Shown: positions 10,338 through 20,256, counted from the first letter of the stretch. The stretch is 64,000 nt of DNA from Pseudomonas sp. G.S.17 (GCF_038096165.1 NZ_CP151076.1:5391501-5455500); one strand, 5' to 3'. The notes: generated from the letters alone by a model not told the origin. A program made the numbers and translations.

Positions 10338-10505
10338 GTTTTAAGCGCTCATGAAGAACAGGCTAATGCGCGCGTAACACTTGCAGAGCAAGATAGTGGC
10401 ACATTGAAATCAATACGCATATTCTGCTTGCCCCACGGATCGAGGGGTGGGGAACAGCTAGGACTAAAGCCTGTTTAGATAAATGCGTAGGTCAAGGAGA
10501 CCACA

Positions 10506-11084
10506 ATGCCGGACGCCAAAAGCATCAAGGATCAATTTTTTGTCTACCATCTAACCTCCGTTGAAAATCTGGATGGGATTTTCAAAGAAGGCCTAAAGCC
10601 TCGGGCCAGTCTCGCTGATTTCACTGACGTAGCAGACAGCGAAATTCTCAAGAAGCGCAAAGCCTTGAAGCTTGACACTTATGTCCCACTCCATTGGTTT
10701 GGTGCCAATCCATTTGATGGGCGTGTACAGCTTGATCGACCTAAATCGAAATTCGTCCTCATCTCTGTTTACAGGACATTTGCCAAAGATAACGGCTGGA
10801 TGATCATCCCCCATCATCCGCTCGCTGATGATGCGATTCAGCTACTCGACTACGAGACTGGCCACAAAGCAATCGACTGGATCCTGATGGATACTCGGGC
10901 CTATCAAAATGCTGAATGCAAAAGCGTTTGTATGGCTGAATGCCTATCTCCCCACGTGGTATCCCCCAAAACCTTTTCCAGAATTTATGTACCAAACGAT
11001 GAAGTCAGACAGCTATGTGAGGCTAAACTGCGCGCAGCCAACCTCAAGACTCCCATAACTGTAAATTCCGGAATGTTCTTATAA
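10506..11084 (+). CDS. DarT-like ADP-ribosyltransferase family protein
   Basis: This 192-residue protein resembles the DarT family (DUF4433). It shares with the neighbouring DarT an early histidine followed by a similar helix (His15, YHLTSVENLDGIFKEGL), a basic KKRK patch at 49-52, a Y-V-P-x-H segment at 59-63, and a late A-E-x-L (Glu145 in CMAECLSP) where DarT has its catalytic glutamate. From this I infer an NAD-using ADP-ribosyltransferase, possibly acting on nucleic acid. The stop codon directly abuts the darT ATG with no gap, so the two are co-translated. It could be a second toxin, a diverged partner of DarT, or an independent effector controlled by the same DarG. Target unknown. Confidence 0.65.
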   Translation: MPDAKSIKDQFFVYHLTSVENLDGIFKEGLKPRASLADFTDVADSEILKKRKALKLDTYVPLHWFGANPFDGRVQLDRPKSKFVLISVYRTFAKDNGWMIIPHHPLADDAIQLLDYETGHKAIDWILMDTRAYQNAECKSVCMAECLSPHVVSPKTFSRIYVPNDEVRQLCEAKLRAANLKTPITVNSGMFL

Positions 11085-11729
11085 ATGAACTACAGCAGTC
11101 TGAATCCAGAGAAGGCCCTGATTTGGCGGATCGTCCACCGCGATAATCTGCCCTGGATTCTGGACAACGGCCTGCACTGTGCCAGCTCCGAGGTGCAGGC
11201 CCCGCAGTACGTGAACATTGGCAACGCTGACTTAATTGACAAACGCCGCACTCGCTATGTTCCGATTGCGCCTGCAGGCGTGTTGGCCGACTACGTGCCC
11301 TTCTACTTCACCCCTTTCTCTGTGATGATGAAAAACATTCACTCCGGGTGGAGCGTTCAGCAACGCAGCAATGACGAGATCGTAATTCTGGTCTCCAGCC
11401 TGCACCGCGTCGCTGAACTTGGCCTACCGTTCGTCTTCACAAACGCACACGCCTACCCGGATTGGACAGACTATTACAGCGATCCGGCGCATCTCCATGA
11501 GATTGATTGGTCTATCCTTCAACGGCGCGACTTCAAACGTGACCCCGATGACCCTCGCAAGATGGAGCGGTATCAGGCCGAAGCGCTGATTCACCACCAC
11601 CTACCGATTACAGGACTCCTTGGCATCATGTGTTACACCGATGCAATGAAAGAACGCATAAAGCAGGACGTCGCCGCTAGAGGCCTGACGTTATCTGTCC
11701 ATGCGCGTCCGGGATGGTATTTCCAATGA
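11085..11729 (+). CDS. darT: DNA ADP-ribosyltransferase toxin DarT
   Basis: Toxin that attaches ADP-ribose to thymidine in single-stranded DNA, blocking replication; DarTG systems act in phage defence. The 214-residue protein carries His18 in [12 protein letters not shown], Arg54/Arg55 in DKRRTRYVP, the [11 protein letters not shown] segment and the catalytic Glu166 in [10 protein letters not shown], matching DarT His/Arg/Glu positions. It lies between a DarT-like gene (zero gap) and darG (ATGA overlap), the classical toxin-antitoxin order. I am confident of the family; the exact sequence preference cannot be read from here. Confidence 0.92.
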   Translation: MNYSSLNPEKALIWRIVHRDNLPWILDNGLHCASSEVQAPQYVNIGNADLIDKRRTRYVPIAPAGVLADYVPFYFTPFSVMMKNIHSGWSVQQRSNDEIVILVSSLHRVAELGLPFVFTNAHAYPDWTDYYSDPAHLHEIDWSILQRRDFKRDPDDPRKMERYQAEALIHHHLPITGLLGIMCYTDAMKERIKQDVAARGLTLSVHARPGWYFQ

Positions 11730-12817
11730 TCAGATTCACCCAAGGCAATCTGCTGGAAGCCAAAACCGAAGCCCTCGTCAACACGGTGAATACCGTTGGA
11801 GTGATGGGTAAAGGTATCGCGCTGATGTTCAAAGAGCGTTTTGCGGAAAATTATCGCCTGTATTCGGCGGCCTGCAAAGCTGGAGAGGTAGAAACAGGCA
11901 AGGTTCACGTAACAGCAGTCAACGAACTGGAAGGTCCTCGCTGGATCGTAAACTTCCCGACCAAACGTCACTGGCGTTCGCCTTCGCAGATGGCCTGGGT
12001 GACGGAAGGCCTGCATGATCTGCGCCGTTTTCTGATCGAGAATCAGGTCAAGTCTGTGGCCGTCCCACCGCTGGGCGCTGGTAACGGCGGCTTGAAATGG
12101 CCCGAAGTCCGCGAACAGATTGTTGCTGTGTTGAGTGATCTGGATGTGGATGTCTTAGTGTTTGAACCTTCCAGCCAATATCTGAATGTGGCCAAGCGTA
12201 GCGGATTGGAAAAGCTCACGCCTGCTCGCGCCCTGATTGCCGAACTGGTTCGACGCTATTGGGTTTTAGGCATGGAGTGCAGCCTGCTTGAGATTCAGAA
12301 GCTGGCCTGGTTCCTTGAGCGTGCCATAGAACAGCTGCCTGACACCGAGAACCCTCTGAACCTTAAGTTTGTAGCTCATAAATACGGGCCGTATGCCAAT
12401 CGATTGGAGCATCTGCTCAACAATCTTGATGGCAGCTATCTGCATTGCGACAAACGCATAAGTGATGCAGGTATCAGTGATGTGATCTGGTTTGACGAAG
12501 AGCGTAAAGCCTTTCTGCAAACCTATCTCAAAACAGAAGCCAAGGAGTACTCCCAAGCGTTAGAGCGCACCGCTGAGCTGATAGATGGCTTTGAGTCTCC
12601 CTTCGGCATGGAGTTATTAGCGACGGTTGATTGGTTGTTAAACCAGGAAGGCGTTTCTCCGAACGTTCCTGCCATGCGTGAAGCGTTGAGGGATTGGGAT
12701 GGCGGAGCCGCTGCTGCCTCTCGTAAAAGCAAACTGTTCGATGATCAGGCTCTTGATATAGCGCTTAAGCGCCTTACCTCCAGCAGTTTCCGGCCTGAGA
12801 CTGCTGCCTGCCGGTAA
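11726..12817 (+). CDS. darG: DarG antitoxin, macrodomain plus C-terminal domain
   Basis: Antitoxin of DarT. The N-terminal macrodomain (about residues 1-150; [15 protein letters not shown] and [11 protein letters not shown]) removes ADP-ribose from DNA; Lys80 in NFPTKRHWR matches the catalytic lysine known in Thermus DarG. The C-terminal ~200 residues (from about 165, with [11 protein letters not shown] and [14 protein letters not shown]) correspond to the region that binds and blocks DarT by mimicking single-stranded DNA. The start at 11726 overlaps the darT stop by four bases. An in-frame ATG 12 bases upstream is possible but adds nothing conserved. The gene looks intact. Confidence 0.92.
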   Translation: MIRFTQGNLLEAKTEALVNTVNTVGVMGKGIALMFKERFAENYRLYSAACKAGEVETGKVHVTAVNELEGPRWIVNFPTKRHWRSPSQMAWVTEGLHDLRRFLIENQVKSVAVPPLGAGNGGLKWPEVREQIVAVLSDLDVDVLVFEPSSQYLNVAKRSGLEKLTPARALIAELVRRYWVLGMECSLLEIQKLAWFLERAIEQLPDTENPLNLKFVAHKYGPYANRLEHLLNNLDGSYLHCDKRISDAGISDVIWFDEERKAFLQTYLKTEAKEYSQALERTAELIDGFESPFGMELLATVDWLLNQEGVSPNVPAMREALRDWDGGAAAASRKSKLFDDQALDIALKRLTSSSFRPETAACR

Positions 12818-12966
12818 GGTCAGTTTTGTACAGGCTGGAAACAGCCTGCACAAAAGGCCTTGTTTAAGCGGTCGTACCTGATCTTTTGAGGGAGAAGCAC
12901 TCAGCCATCCCCGATACTCAAGATATCCTCAGTTTTTTTGATGACAGCCAACTGCAAAAGCGGAAA

Positions 12967-13019
12967 GAATCAGGCTCAAAACCAGCTCTTTAATGCTGTA
13001 GCAAACTCGACAAAACATG
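12967..13019 (+). repeat. Right flanking repeat of the defence island
   Basis: Diverged direct copy of 2303-2357 (see that entry), including a degraded version of its terminator stem. Together the two copies enclose all restriction and toxin genes. The separation is about 10.6 kb. Confidence 0.6.
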
Positions 13020-13082
13020 GGGCCTATGGAGTGTCCATCACAAACTCCACGCCACCTGGTGAACATGAGCGGAGCAACGATC

Positions 13083-13343
13083 ATGGAATACGACGACAAA
13101 TTGATTGAAGAAGCTGTGCTTGCCCTATTGGCGGCGTTCAGTTCCGACGACGGCAACGCGTGGAAAGGGTTCGACTTCGAGATCATGAATCGATTGCATG
13201 AACATGGCTTCATCAGTAATCCGGTGAACAAGAACAAGTCGATCTGGTTGACGGAGGAAGGGCTCGAGCGAGGTCGGCAGATAGCCGAACGATTGTTTGG
13301 GGTGAGAACTCTCAGTGGGGATGCATCCAACCCTGAGACGTGA
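13083..13343 (+). CDS. DUF6429 family protein
   Basis: Small acidic protein of 86 residues matching the DUF6429 family (MEYDDKLIEEAVLALLAAF, then AWKGFDFEIMNRLHEHGFI and SIWLTEEGLERG). The layout suggests a winged-helix-like fold, but no function is known. The start at 13083 follows GCGGAG in the leader and is preferred to upstream in-frame ATGs. It sits just outside the right repeat of the defence island. Such genes are frequent next to mobile or defence genes in Pseudomonas, as I recall. Confidence 0.75.
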   Translation: MEYDDKLIEEAVLALLAAFSSDDGNAWKGFDFEIMNRLHEHGFISNPVNKNKSIWLTEEGLERGRQIAERLFGVRTLSGDASNPET

Positions 13344-13703
13344 CTTCGTGCCAAGACCACGCTTAGGTGCATCTGCGTGTCGTCTCTCTGCGGATTTCTT
13401 GCCTCGAAATGAAGCAGCAGCGGGGATGTTGCAACTGTCTTTGAAGCAGCGCCGAGACTGATCGAAGGCAGACCCGAGCCAATTGTTTAAGCAGTGTCCG
13501 AAACAGCCATTATGAATGGGTGCATGGGGCCTGAGGCGAATGTGCGGTGCGATCTTTCGCGCTGCAACATCATCAGGCCCCATTGCTACAAAGACTCTCT
13601 ATTGCCAGTTGTTAGCGGGGAGACAAGCATGTAAGCCTTTGGCCTTGAGCAGGATTACCTGGTCAGCTCAGGCGCAGTCCCCCACAGACGGCGAGAACAG
13701 GCA
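13344..13703. other. Gene-poor stretch with decayed sequence
   Basis: No intact gene. It contains the mrr-like remnant at 13405-13461 and otherwise nothing I recognise. The open frames here lack ribosome sites and family features. Confidence 0.4.
13405..13461 (+). pseudogene. Remnant of an mrr-like N-terminal domain
   Basis: Translated in frame, the piece reads RNEAAAGMLQLSLKQRRD followed by a stop. The intact Mrr at 9417 has AHEAAAKMLQLTLEQREEL at the same place. The DNA also matches closely (GAAGCAGCAGCG...ATGTT.CA.CTG). The surrounding frame is broken on both sides, so this is a short relic of a second mrr-type gene. Confidence 0.6.
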
Positions 13704-13988
13704 TTACTGCGACATTTCGCTTTTTTTCATTGCATCCTTGGACATCGTATCTTTCTTCATCGTATCTTTCTTCATCGCATCTTTGGACATGTTGTCTTTA
13801 GACATACTGTCTTTGGACATCGAATCGTTCTTCTTCATCGCGTCTTTCTTCATCGTGTCCTTGGACATGCCGTCCTTGGACATCGAGTCTTTGCTCATGC
13901 TGTCGTTACTCATAGTGTCAGCAGCAAAAACACTGGCAGCACCAACGGCCAGGCACAGGGACAGAACAACGGTAGTCAACTTTTTCAT
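13704..13988 (-). CDS. Secreted pentapeptide MXKDX repeat protein
   Basis: A 94-residue protein with a clear signal peptide (MKKLTTVVLSLCLAVGAASVFA) and a mature part built almost wholly of five-residue units of the form M-S/K-K-D-S/T/A/N/G, about thirteen copies with one extra residue in the middle. This is the known MXKDX repeat family, of unknown function; the methionine-rich charged helix could bind metal or be a periplasmic methionine sink. It lies next to a molybdenum oxidoreductase and cytochrome b in the same orientation, 53 bases apart. The gene's internal DNA repeats make copy-number change likely. A good ribosome site (AAGGAG) precedes the start. Confidence 0.85.
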   Translation of the reverse strand: MKKLTTVVLSLCLAVGAASVFAADTMSNDSMSKDSMSKDGMSKDTMKKDAMKKNDSMSKDSMSKDNMSKDAMKKDTMKKDTMSKDAMKKSEMSQ

Positions 13989-14041
13989 GGTGATACTCCT
14001 TGGAGCGTGGTTGATGGACGTATGAAATGACCAGGCACTCG

Positions 14042-14827
14042 TCAGCTGCCACCAAACCAGTTGTAGCCCTGGTCTTCCCAGTAGCCGCCGCTGTAGGTGT
14101 TGCTGATGAAAATTGCCTGGATGTGTTTGGGATTCTTGTAGCCGAGTTTGGTGGGCATGCGCAGCTTCATCGGGAAACCGTATTCGCGCGGCAGCACCGC
14201 GCCGTCATAAGTCAGCGCCAGCAGAGTCTGCGAATGCAATGCGGTGGCCATATCGATGCTGGTGTAGTAATCGTCGGCGCATTTAAAACCGACATATTTG
14301 GCATCGGTGTCGGCCCCGACCCTTCTCAGAAAGTCGCTGAAGCGCACGCCGCCCCAACGCCCGATCGCACTCCAGCCTTCGACGCAAATATGACGGGTGA
14401 TCTGTTCGGTCTGGGCCATGGCCCGCAGGTCTTCAAGGCGCCAGTTGCGCTTGTCGGAGACCAGTCCAGTGACTTCCAGGCGAAAGCTTTCCTCTTCTAC
14501 CGTTGGCGCTTCGTCGATGCCGTAAAAGGCATTGAAGGGAAATGGCCGGGTAATCATCGATTCGGGATAAGTCGGTGCCATCGCGCCAGGGTTGAACAGC
14601 CAGCCTTGCACCCTGTCATTCAAACGCGACATGGACGACAACGCGGTATCGACGCCTTGATTGTCGGTGATGTCGCAACCGGACAACATCGCCACACCGC
14701 CGAGCGTCAAACCACGCAGGAGGAATGAGCGGCGCGAGCGGTCTTCGATCTGCGGGGCAAGGATCTTGCGAGCGTCGATCAGGATCGAAGTCTCGTCCAG
14801 GCCCGGTATCTGGATACGCTTTTTCAT
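14042..14827 (-). CDS. Molybdopterin-dependent oxidoreductase, sulfite oxidase family
   Basis: A 261-residue exported enzyme of the sulfite oxidase/MsrP fold. The twin-arginine signal is RRSFLLRG near residues 32-39, followed by a possible lipobox LSGC. The molybdenum-ligating cysteine lies in RHICVEGWSAIGRWGGV (about residues 145-160). It overlaps by four bases (ATGA) with the upstream cytochrome b gene, so electrons probably pass through that membrane subunit. It is shorter than typical MsrP (~330) and its partner is not MsrQ-like, so the substrate is open; a sulfoxide or sulfite-type oxyanion is reasonable. Confidence 0.85.
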   Translation of the reverse strand: MKKRIQIPGLDETSILIDARKILAPQIEDRSRRSFLLRGLTLGGVAMLSGCDITDNQGVDTALSSMSRLNDRVQGWLFNPGAMAPTYPESMITRPFPFNAFYGIDEAPTVEEESFRLEVTGLVSDKRNWRLEDLRAMAQTEQITRHICVEGWSAIGRWGGVRFSDFLRRVGADTDAKYVGFKCADDYYTSIDMATALHSQTLLALTYDGAVLPREYGFPMKLRMPTKLGYKNPKHIQAIFISNTYSGGYWEDQGYNWFGGS

Positions 14828-15441
14828 ACCGACTCCTTGCGGGTGCCGATCATGGCCAACAGCGTTTTCGGAACCAGCGCGACCATCACCAGGTGCACCA
14901 CCACGAAGGCTACCAACAGCGCCATGGCGAAAAAATGCACACGGCGTGCGCCTTCATAACCCCACAGCAATTCACGGAGCAACGGAAACTGCACCGACTT
15001 CCACAACACCAGCCCTGACACTACCAAGAGCGTGCTGTCGACCATCACGAACAGGTATGCTGCCCGTTGCACCTGATTGTAATGACCAAGGTCGGCGTGC
15101 CCGAGCTTTCCTCGCAGGGCCGCCCACAAGTCATGCAGCACACCTTTGGGCGACACGGGGAAGAAACGCCGCTTCAGGCGTCCGCTGAACAGATTGAAGG
15201 CCAGGTAAACAAGGCCGTTGATCGCCAGAAACCACATTGTCGCGAAATGCCATTGCAAGGCGCCGCCCAGCCAGCCGCCAAGGGTAATCGACTTGGGAAA
15301 ACTGAAGTCGTAGATCGGCGCAGCGTTGTAAATACGCCAACCACTGGTGACCATCAACAGAACCGCCAAAGCGTTGAGCCAATGGGTAAACCTTAGCCAG
15401 CGTGGATGGCTGGCCCTGGGTGAAGCAGATGACTGCGACAT
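14824..15441 (-). CDS. Cytochrome b561-type membrane subunit
   Basis: A 205-residue membrane protein with about four hydrophobic segments (near residues 20-38, 65-85, 130-150, 170-195) and conserved histidines (FTHWLN, WHFATM, VHFFAM, VVHLV) suited to bind two haems. It fits the Ni-hydrogenase/thiosulfate-reductase cytochrome b family. First gene of a two-gene operon with the molybdenum enzyme, for which it would exchange electrons with quinone. Start ATG at 15441; no strong alternative. Confidence 0.85.
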   Translation of the reverse strand: MSQSSASPRASHPRWLRFTHWLNALAVLLMVTSGWRIYNAAPIYDFSFPKSITLGGWLGGALQWHFATMWFLAINGLVYLAFNLFSGRLKRRFFPVSPKGVLHDLWAALRGKLGHADLGHYNQVQRAAYLFVMVDSTLLVVSGLVLWKSVQFPLLRELLWGYEGARRVHFFAMALLVAFVVVHLVMVALVPKTLLAMIGTRKESV

Positions 15442-15781
15442 GTTCGGCGTTCCGCTCGTTACTCATTGGCTGCGAGTATGGGCGGCGGAATATCTCTAAA
15501 TCCTCACGCAAAGTTAAATTAATCGTGATAACTCACGCCTGACGGCTCCCAAAAATCAGGCCTCGTCTAATGCACATGGGATGATTAGAAGCCGGCAAGC
15601 CAGCCTGACGCTGATCCGAGCAGGGTAAGCCGCAGATAATGCATCGTATGAGGCTCTTTAACGCACCAGCAATTCCCTGGCTTTACAGCGCCGTTTGCCC
15701 GCCACCACCCCATCCCCATTTGCCCCAAAGCCCTCGCTCTGCTAGTGTCGCGGCGGTTTAACCTCTACCGGAATAGCGCTC
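15442..15781. other. Divergent intergenic region
   Basis: Separates the leftward cytochrome b/oxidoreductase operon from the rightward xseB-ispA-dxs group. It must hold both promoters. No small gene, RNA or repeat was recognised. Confidence 0.5.
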
Positions 15782-16024
15782 ATGGCCCGCAAGAAAGCTG
15801 CACTGGATTTCGAACAATCCCTCGCTGATCTGCAAACGCTGGTAGAGCGTCTGGAGAATGGCGAGTTGTCTTTGGAAGACTCATTGACCGCGTTCGAACA
15901 GGGGATTCGCCTGACCCGCGACTGCCAGGGCGCCTTGGCGCAGGCGGAGCAGAAGGTTCAGGTGTTGCTGGAGCGCGACGGTGAGTTGGCCGAAGAGCCT
16001 TTCGATGCGGAACAGCCCGAATGA
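15782..16024 (+). CDS. xseB: Exodeoxyribonuclease VII small subunit
   Basis: Eighty-residue small subunit of ExoVII, a single-strand-specific nuclease used in repair. The helical signature [26 protein letters not shown] is typical and the length is normal. The large subunit gene xseA is elsewhere. Its TGA overlaps the ispA ATG by four bases, the usual arrangement with ispA and dxs downstream. Confidence 0.97.
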   Translation: MARKKAALDFEQSLADLQTLVERLENGELSLEDSLTAFEQGIRLTRDCQGALAQAEQKVQVLLERDGELAEEPFDAEQPE

Positions 16025-16908
16025 TTGCGAGCTATCAGGCCCAGTGCCAGCTGCGCGTCAACGCGGCGCTCGACAGTCTGTTTGTTGCGCCAGGCCCGGA
16101 GCTGGCGCGTCTTTATGACGCGATGCGCTACAGCGTGATGAATGGCGGCAAGCGTGTGCGGCCGTTGTTGGCGTATGCGGCCTGCGAAGCGCTCGGCGGC
16201 AAGGCTGACGAGGCCAACGGCGCGGCCTGTGCGGTGGAGTTGATCCATGCATATTCGCTGGTGCATGACGATTTGCCGGCCATGGACGATGACGATCTGC
16301 GGCGCGGCCAGCCAACGACCCACAAAGCGTTCGACGAAGCCTGTGCGATTCTGGCTGGCGATGGTTTGCAGAGCCTGGCGTTTACTGCCCTGTTCGATCA
16401 GCGCCTGACACCCCAGGATGCAGAGACGCGCCTGCAAATGGTCGGTGCCTTGGCATTCGCAGCCGGTCCGGCAGGCATGGTCGGCGGTCAGGCCATTGAT
16501 CTCGGTTCGGTGGGCATCAAGCTCGATCAAACCGCGCTGGCTTTCATGCACCGGCACAAGACCGGCGCGCTGATCGAAGCCAGCGTCAAGTTGGGCGCAT
16601 TGGCCAGCGGCCACGCGGATCAGGCCCGGCTCGATGCGCTGCAGGCGTATGCCCGCGCCATCGGCCTGGCTTTTCAAGTGCAGGACGACATCCTCGATGT
16701 CGAAAGCGATACCGTAACCCTCGGTAAACGCCAAGGCGCGGATATCGCCCGGGACAAACCGACCTATCCCGCATTGCTGGGCCTCGATGCCGCCAAGGCC
16801 TACGCCCTGGAGCTGCGCGATCAGGCACTGGATGCCCTGCGACCGTTCGACGCGGCCGCGCAACCGCTGCGCGATCTGGCCCGGTACATCGTCGAGCGGC
16901 GTAACTAA
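16021..16908 (+). CDS. ispA: Farnesyl diphosphate synthase
   Basis: Prenyltransferase joining isopentenyl diphosphate to dimethylallyl and geranyl diphosphate to make farnesyl diphosphate, the precursor of quinones and undecaprenyl phosphate. The 295-residue protein has both aspartate-rich motifs: [16 protein letters not shown] (near residue 81) and [13 protein letters not shown] (near 218). GGKRVRPLL is also present near residue 42. It is translationally coupled to xseB and followed by dxs, giving a small isoprenoid cluster. Confidence 0.97.
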   Translation: MIASYQAQCQLRVNAALDSLFVAPGPELARLYDAMRYSVMNGGKRVRPLLAYAACEALGGKADEANGAACAVELIHAYSLVHDDLPAMDDDDLRRGQPTTHKAFDEACAILAGDGLQSLAFTALFDQRLTPQDAETRLQMVGALAFAAGPAGMVGGQAIDLGSVGIKLDQTALAFMHRHKTGALIEASVKLGALASGHADQARLDALQAYARAIGLAFQVQDDILDVESDTVTLGKRQGADIARDKPTYPALLGLDAAKAYALELRDQALDALRPFDAAAQPLRDLARYIVERRN

Positions 16909-17067
16909 ACGGCTATCAGCCTTCATAACGTGACGAACTGGCGCGCATTAGTCAGGTCACAGTCTTGTGTTTGATCTCTGTGTCTGAGCATCCGCTGCCG
17001 CACTTCATGGGCAGCATGCGATGCATCAGGTAAACTGCCGCCTCTTTTACTTATAACGATTCGCCTG

Positions 17068-18963
17068 ATGCCCACGACGTTCAAAGAGATTCCCCGCGAG
17101 CGCCCCGCCACGCCGCTGCTCGACCGTGCTGAAACGCCGGACGGCTTGCGTCGGTTGGGTGAAGCCGAGCTGGAAGCCCTGGCCGATGAACTGCGCCTGG
17201 AGCTTCTTTATTCTGTTGGCCAGACCGGCGGGCATTTCGGTGCCGGTCTCGGTGTCATCGAGCTGACCATCGCCCTGCATTATGTTTTCGATACGCCCGA
17301 TGACCGTCTGGTCTGGGATGTCGGTCATCAGGCGTATCCGCACAAGATCCTCACAGGTCGCCGCCAGCGCATGGCCACCCTGCGCCAGAAGGACGGCGTA
17401 GCCGCCTTTCCGCGTCGCAGCGAGAGCGAGTACGACACTTTTGGCGTCGGCCACTCCAGCACCTCCATCAGCGCCGCGTTGGGCATGGCGATTGCCGCCC
17501 GTTTACAGGGCCGTTCGCGCAAGGCCATCGCCGTTATCGGTGATGGCGCGCTGACCGCCGGCATGGCGTTCGAGGCGTTGAATCACGCGCCTGAAGTCGC
17601 CGCCGACATGCTGGTGATCCTCAACGACAACGACATGTCGATCTCGCGCAACGTTGGCGGGCTGTCGAACTATCTGGCGAAGATCCTTTCCAGCCGCACC
17701 TACGCCAGCATGCGCGAAGGCAGCAAAAAGGTGCTGTCGCGTCTGCCCGGCGCCTGGGAAATTGCCCGACGCACGGAAGAATACGCCAAAGGCATGTTGG
17801 TCCCCGGCACACTGTTCGAAGAGCTGGGCTGGAACTACATCGGCCCTATCGACGGCCATGACCTGCCAACCCTGATCGCAACGCTGCGCAACATGCGCGA
17901 CCTCAAGGGTCCGCAATTCCTGCACGTGGTGACCAAGAAAGGTAAAGGTTTTGCGCCTGCCGAAGCCGATCCGATTGGCTATCACGCGATCACCAAGCTT
18001 GAACCCCTGAATGCCCCAATTGCCGCGCCGAAAAAGGTCAGCGGCCCGAAGTATTCGGGCGTGTTCGGCCAGTGGATCTGCGACATGGCGCAGGCCGATT
18101 CGCGTCTGGTCGGCATTACTCCGGCGATGAAAGAAGGCTCGGATCTGGTGGCGTTCAGCGAACGTTTTCCGGAGCGTTACTTCGACGTCGCCATTGCCGA
18201 GCAGCACGCAGTGACGCTGGCAGCGGGTATGGCCTGCGAAGGCGCCAAGCCCGTGGTGGCGATTTATTCGACGTTTCTGCAGCGCGGCTACGATCAGCTG
18301 ATTCATGACGTGGCCGTGCAAAACCTTGACGTGCTGTTCGCCATCGACCGCGCCGGTCTGGTGGGCGAAGACGGTCCGACTCACGCGGGCAGTTTCGACT
18401 TGTCCTACCTGCGTTGCATCCCCGGCATGCTGGTGATGACGCCGAGCGATGAGAACGAATTGCGCATGATGCTCAGCACCGGTTACCTGCACAACGGCCC
18501 GGCTGCCGTGCGCTACCCGCGCGGTTCAGGCCCGAACGCAGTGATCGACAGCAGCCTTGAGCCTATCGAAATCGGCAAGGGCGTGGTTCGCCGCAATGGC
18601 CAGGGCGTTGCGATCCTGGTGTTCGGCGTGCAACTGGCCGACGCCTTGAAAGTTGCCGAGAAGATCGACGCCACCGTGATCGACATGCGCTTCGTCAAAC
18701 CCATCGACGAGGCTCTGATCCGCGACGCCGCGGCCAATCACGAGTTGCTGGTGACCATCGAGGAAAACGCCGTAATGGGTGGTGCTGGCGCTGCCGTCAG
18801 CGAATTCCTGGCGCGGGAGAACATCCTCAAATCCGTGCTGCATCTGGGCTTGCCGGACGCTTACGTCGAACATGCCAAGCCTGCGCAAATGCTGGCCGAG
18901 TGCGGGTTGGATGAAGCGGGGATTGAAGCGGCGATCAATGAACGGCTGGTGTTGATTGGTTGA
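17068..18963 (+). CDS. dxs: 1-deoxy-D-xylulose-5-phosphate synthase
   Basis: First enzyme of the methylerythritol phosphate isoprenoid route; condenses pyruvate and glyceraldehyde 3-phosphate using thiamine diphosphate. The 631-residue protein shows the thiamine-binding GDGALTAG motif near residue 155, GHSSTSIS near 130, the [11 protein letters not shown] segment with the catalytic glutamate near residue 378, and the transketolase C-terminal domain. It lies 159 bases after ispA. Start ATG at 17068; full length for the family. Confidence 0.98.
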   Translation: MPTTFKEIPRERPATPLLDRAETPDGLRRLGEAELEALADELRLELLYSVGQTGGHFGAGLGVIELTIALHYVFDTPDDRLVWDVGHQAYPHKILTGRRQRMATLRQKDGVAAFPRRSESEYDTFGVGHSSTSISAALGMAIAARLQGRSRKAIAVIGDGALTAGMAFEALNHAPEVAADMLVILNDNDMSISRNVGGLSNYLAKILSSRTYASMREGSKKVLSRLPGAWEIARRTEEYAKGMLVPGTLFEELGWNYIGPIDGHDLPTLIATLRNMRDLKGPQFLHVVTKKGKGFAPAEADPIGYHAITKLEPLNAPIAAPKKVSGPKYSGVFGQWICDMAQADSRLVGITPAMKEGSDLVAFSERFPERYFDVAIAEQHAVTLAAGMACEGAKPVVAIYSTFLQRGYDQLIHDVAVQNLDVLFAIDRAGLVGEDGPTHAGSFDLSYLRCIPGMLVMTPSDENELRMMLSTGYLHNGPAAVRYPRGSGPNAVIDSSLEPIEIGKGVVRRNGQGVAILVFGVQLADALKVAEKIDATVIDMRFVKPIDEALIRDAAANHELLVTIEENAVMGGAGAAVSEFLARENILKSVLHLGLPDAYVEHAKPAQMLAECGLDEAGIEAAINERLVLIG

Positions 18964-19012
18964 AATCCGTCACGCGGCGGCCGCTATGGCGTACGCCGCA
19001 GATGGATTTGCA

Positions 19013-19036
19013 TTCGGGGACAAGTCCCCTCCTACC
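19013..19036. repeat. Single repeat of the TCGGGGACAAGTCCCCTCC type
   Basis: Short palindromic intergenic repeat between the convergent dxs and 19040 genes. The same sequence appears as an inverted pair at 28839-28939. Typical of Pseudomonas REP-like elements. Confidence 0.75.
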
Positions 19037-19039
19037 CTT

Positions 19040-19459
19040 TCAGCCTAGCTGCCGCGGTATCCGATACAGATACAGCAACACCACGCTGGATATCGCCAGC
19101 AATACTAACGGCACCGCTTCCAGCCCGACGAATACTGCTGCGGCCGCAATCCACGCGGGCAGTCCGGCGGCGAGAAAGGCTTTGCTTCGGACAGCGGCGA
19201 GCTGACGCCAGGCGGCTGCTTCTTCGGGGGTATCCAGTGCGGCTTCGGTGGCGATCAATGCTCGTTTGTATGCACCGAACGGCTTGAGGCTGACGAACAT
19301 CGACAGCAGCCCCGCGATAAACAACGGCATCGCCAACACCAGCGACATGGTTTTATTGGAACCGAACAGCGCACTGGCGACCAGCAAGGGCGCCAGCGTC
19401 ACTACCAATTGCCACCACCATGCGAGCGCCAGACGGCGCCTCAGGTTGTTGCGGATCAC
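19040..19459 (-). CDS. Small integral membrane protein, unknown function
   Basis: A 139-residue protein with hydrophobic segments near residues 13-31, 36-57, 92-110 and 112-131 and a short charged loop between. I do not recognise the family. It begins with GTG overlapping the ribA stop codon (GTGA), so it is translated after RibA and probably belongs to the same transcript. The position beside ribA is likely conserved in Pseudomonas. Confidence 0.7.
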   Translation of the reverse strand: MIRNNLRRRLALAWWWQLVVTLAPLLVASALFGSNKTMSLVLAMPLFIAGLLSMFVSLKPFGAYKRALIATEAALDTPEEAAAWRQLAAVRSKAFLAAGLPAWIAAAAVFVGLEAVPLVLLAISSVVLLYLYRIPRQLG

Positions 19460-20073
19460 GCGCGATCTGCCTCGCCTTGATGTTCATTGCCCATCATGTG
19501 GCCGAGTTTGCCGGCCTTGGTGGCCAGGTACAGTTTGTTGTGTGGGTTGTGGCCGGTATGCAGCGGCACGCGCTCGGCGACGGTGATGCCCATCTCGGTC
19601 AAGGCTTTGACCTTGCGCGGATTGTTGGTCATCAAACGCAGGGACTCGACGCCCAGATGCTGCAGCATCGGCAGGCAAATCGCGTAATCGCGCTGGTCTG
19701 CCGCGAAACCGAGACGCTCATTGGCCTCCACCGTATCGGCACCGCCGTCCTGCAATTCGTAGGCACGGATCTTGTTCAGCAGGCCAATGCCCCGGCCTTC
19801 CTGGCGCAGATACAGCAAAACACCGCGACCCTCGGAAGCGATGGCGCGCAAGGCGGCCTCAAGCTGGGAGCCACAGTCGCAACGCTGACTGAACAAAGCA
19901 TCGCCCGTCAGGCATTCGGAATGCACTCGACCGAGGACCGGAGCGCCATCGGACACATCGCCGAGGCTCAAAACGAGATGTTCGCGTCCCGTTGCAGACT
20001 CAAGAAAGCCATGCATGGTGAATTGCGCAAACGGAGTTGGCAGCTTGGAAGCGGCGACAAATACGACGGGCAC
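19456..20073 (-). CDS. ribA: GTP cyclohydrolase II
   Basis: Opens GTP to the first pyrimidine intermediate of riboflavin synthesis. The zinc-binding cysteines are in [19 protein letters not shown], and the active-site RQEGRGIGL segment is intact. I choose the GTG at 20073, which follows AGGAG by six bases and gives [14 protein letters not shown] as the N-terminus; an upstream TTG at 20112 has no such support. With 205 residues it is a normal stand-alone enzyme. This matters because the RibBA protein downstream in the window has a GTP cyclohydrolase-like domain without these cysteines. Confidence 0.96.
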   Translation of the reverse strand: MPVVFVAASKLPTPFAQFTMHGFLESATGREHLVLSLGDVSDGAPVLGRVHSECLTGDALFSQRCDCGSQLEAALRAIASEGRGVLLYLRQEGRGIGLLNKIRAYELQDGGADTVEANERLGFAADQRDYAICLPMLQHLGVESLRLMTNNPRKVKALTEMGITVAERVPLHTGHNPHNKLYLATKAGKLGHMMGNEHQGEADRA

Positions 20074-20256
20074 CGGGTGCTCCTGATCAGTATGAGGACT
20101 GGAAATTCGCAAGGCGGCATTGTAACAGCAGGTTCCTGCAGACGCTTAGGCTGAATTGTCAGTCATACAGATCAGGAAGTTAAATCAATGCCTTAAGAAG
20201 ACTCAGGAATATGCGCCGCGTCCGGCAATCGCCAGCACGCGACGCACTCGCGACCA

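Noticed and set aside
14042..15441. MsrP-MsrQ methionine sulfoxide reductase
   Set aside because: The enzyme is too short for MsrP and the membrane partner is a four-helix cytochrome b561 type rather than MsrQ.
20074..20112. Longer N-terminus for RibA
   Set aside because: It would need a TTG without ribosome site; the GTG at 20073 has AGGAG at good spacing and starts the conserved sequence.
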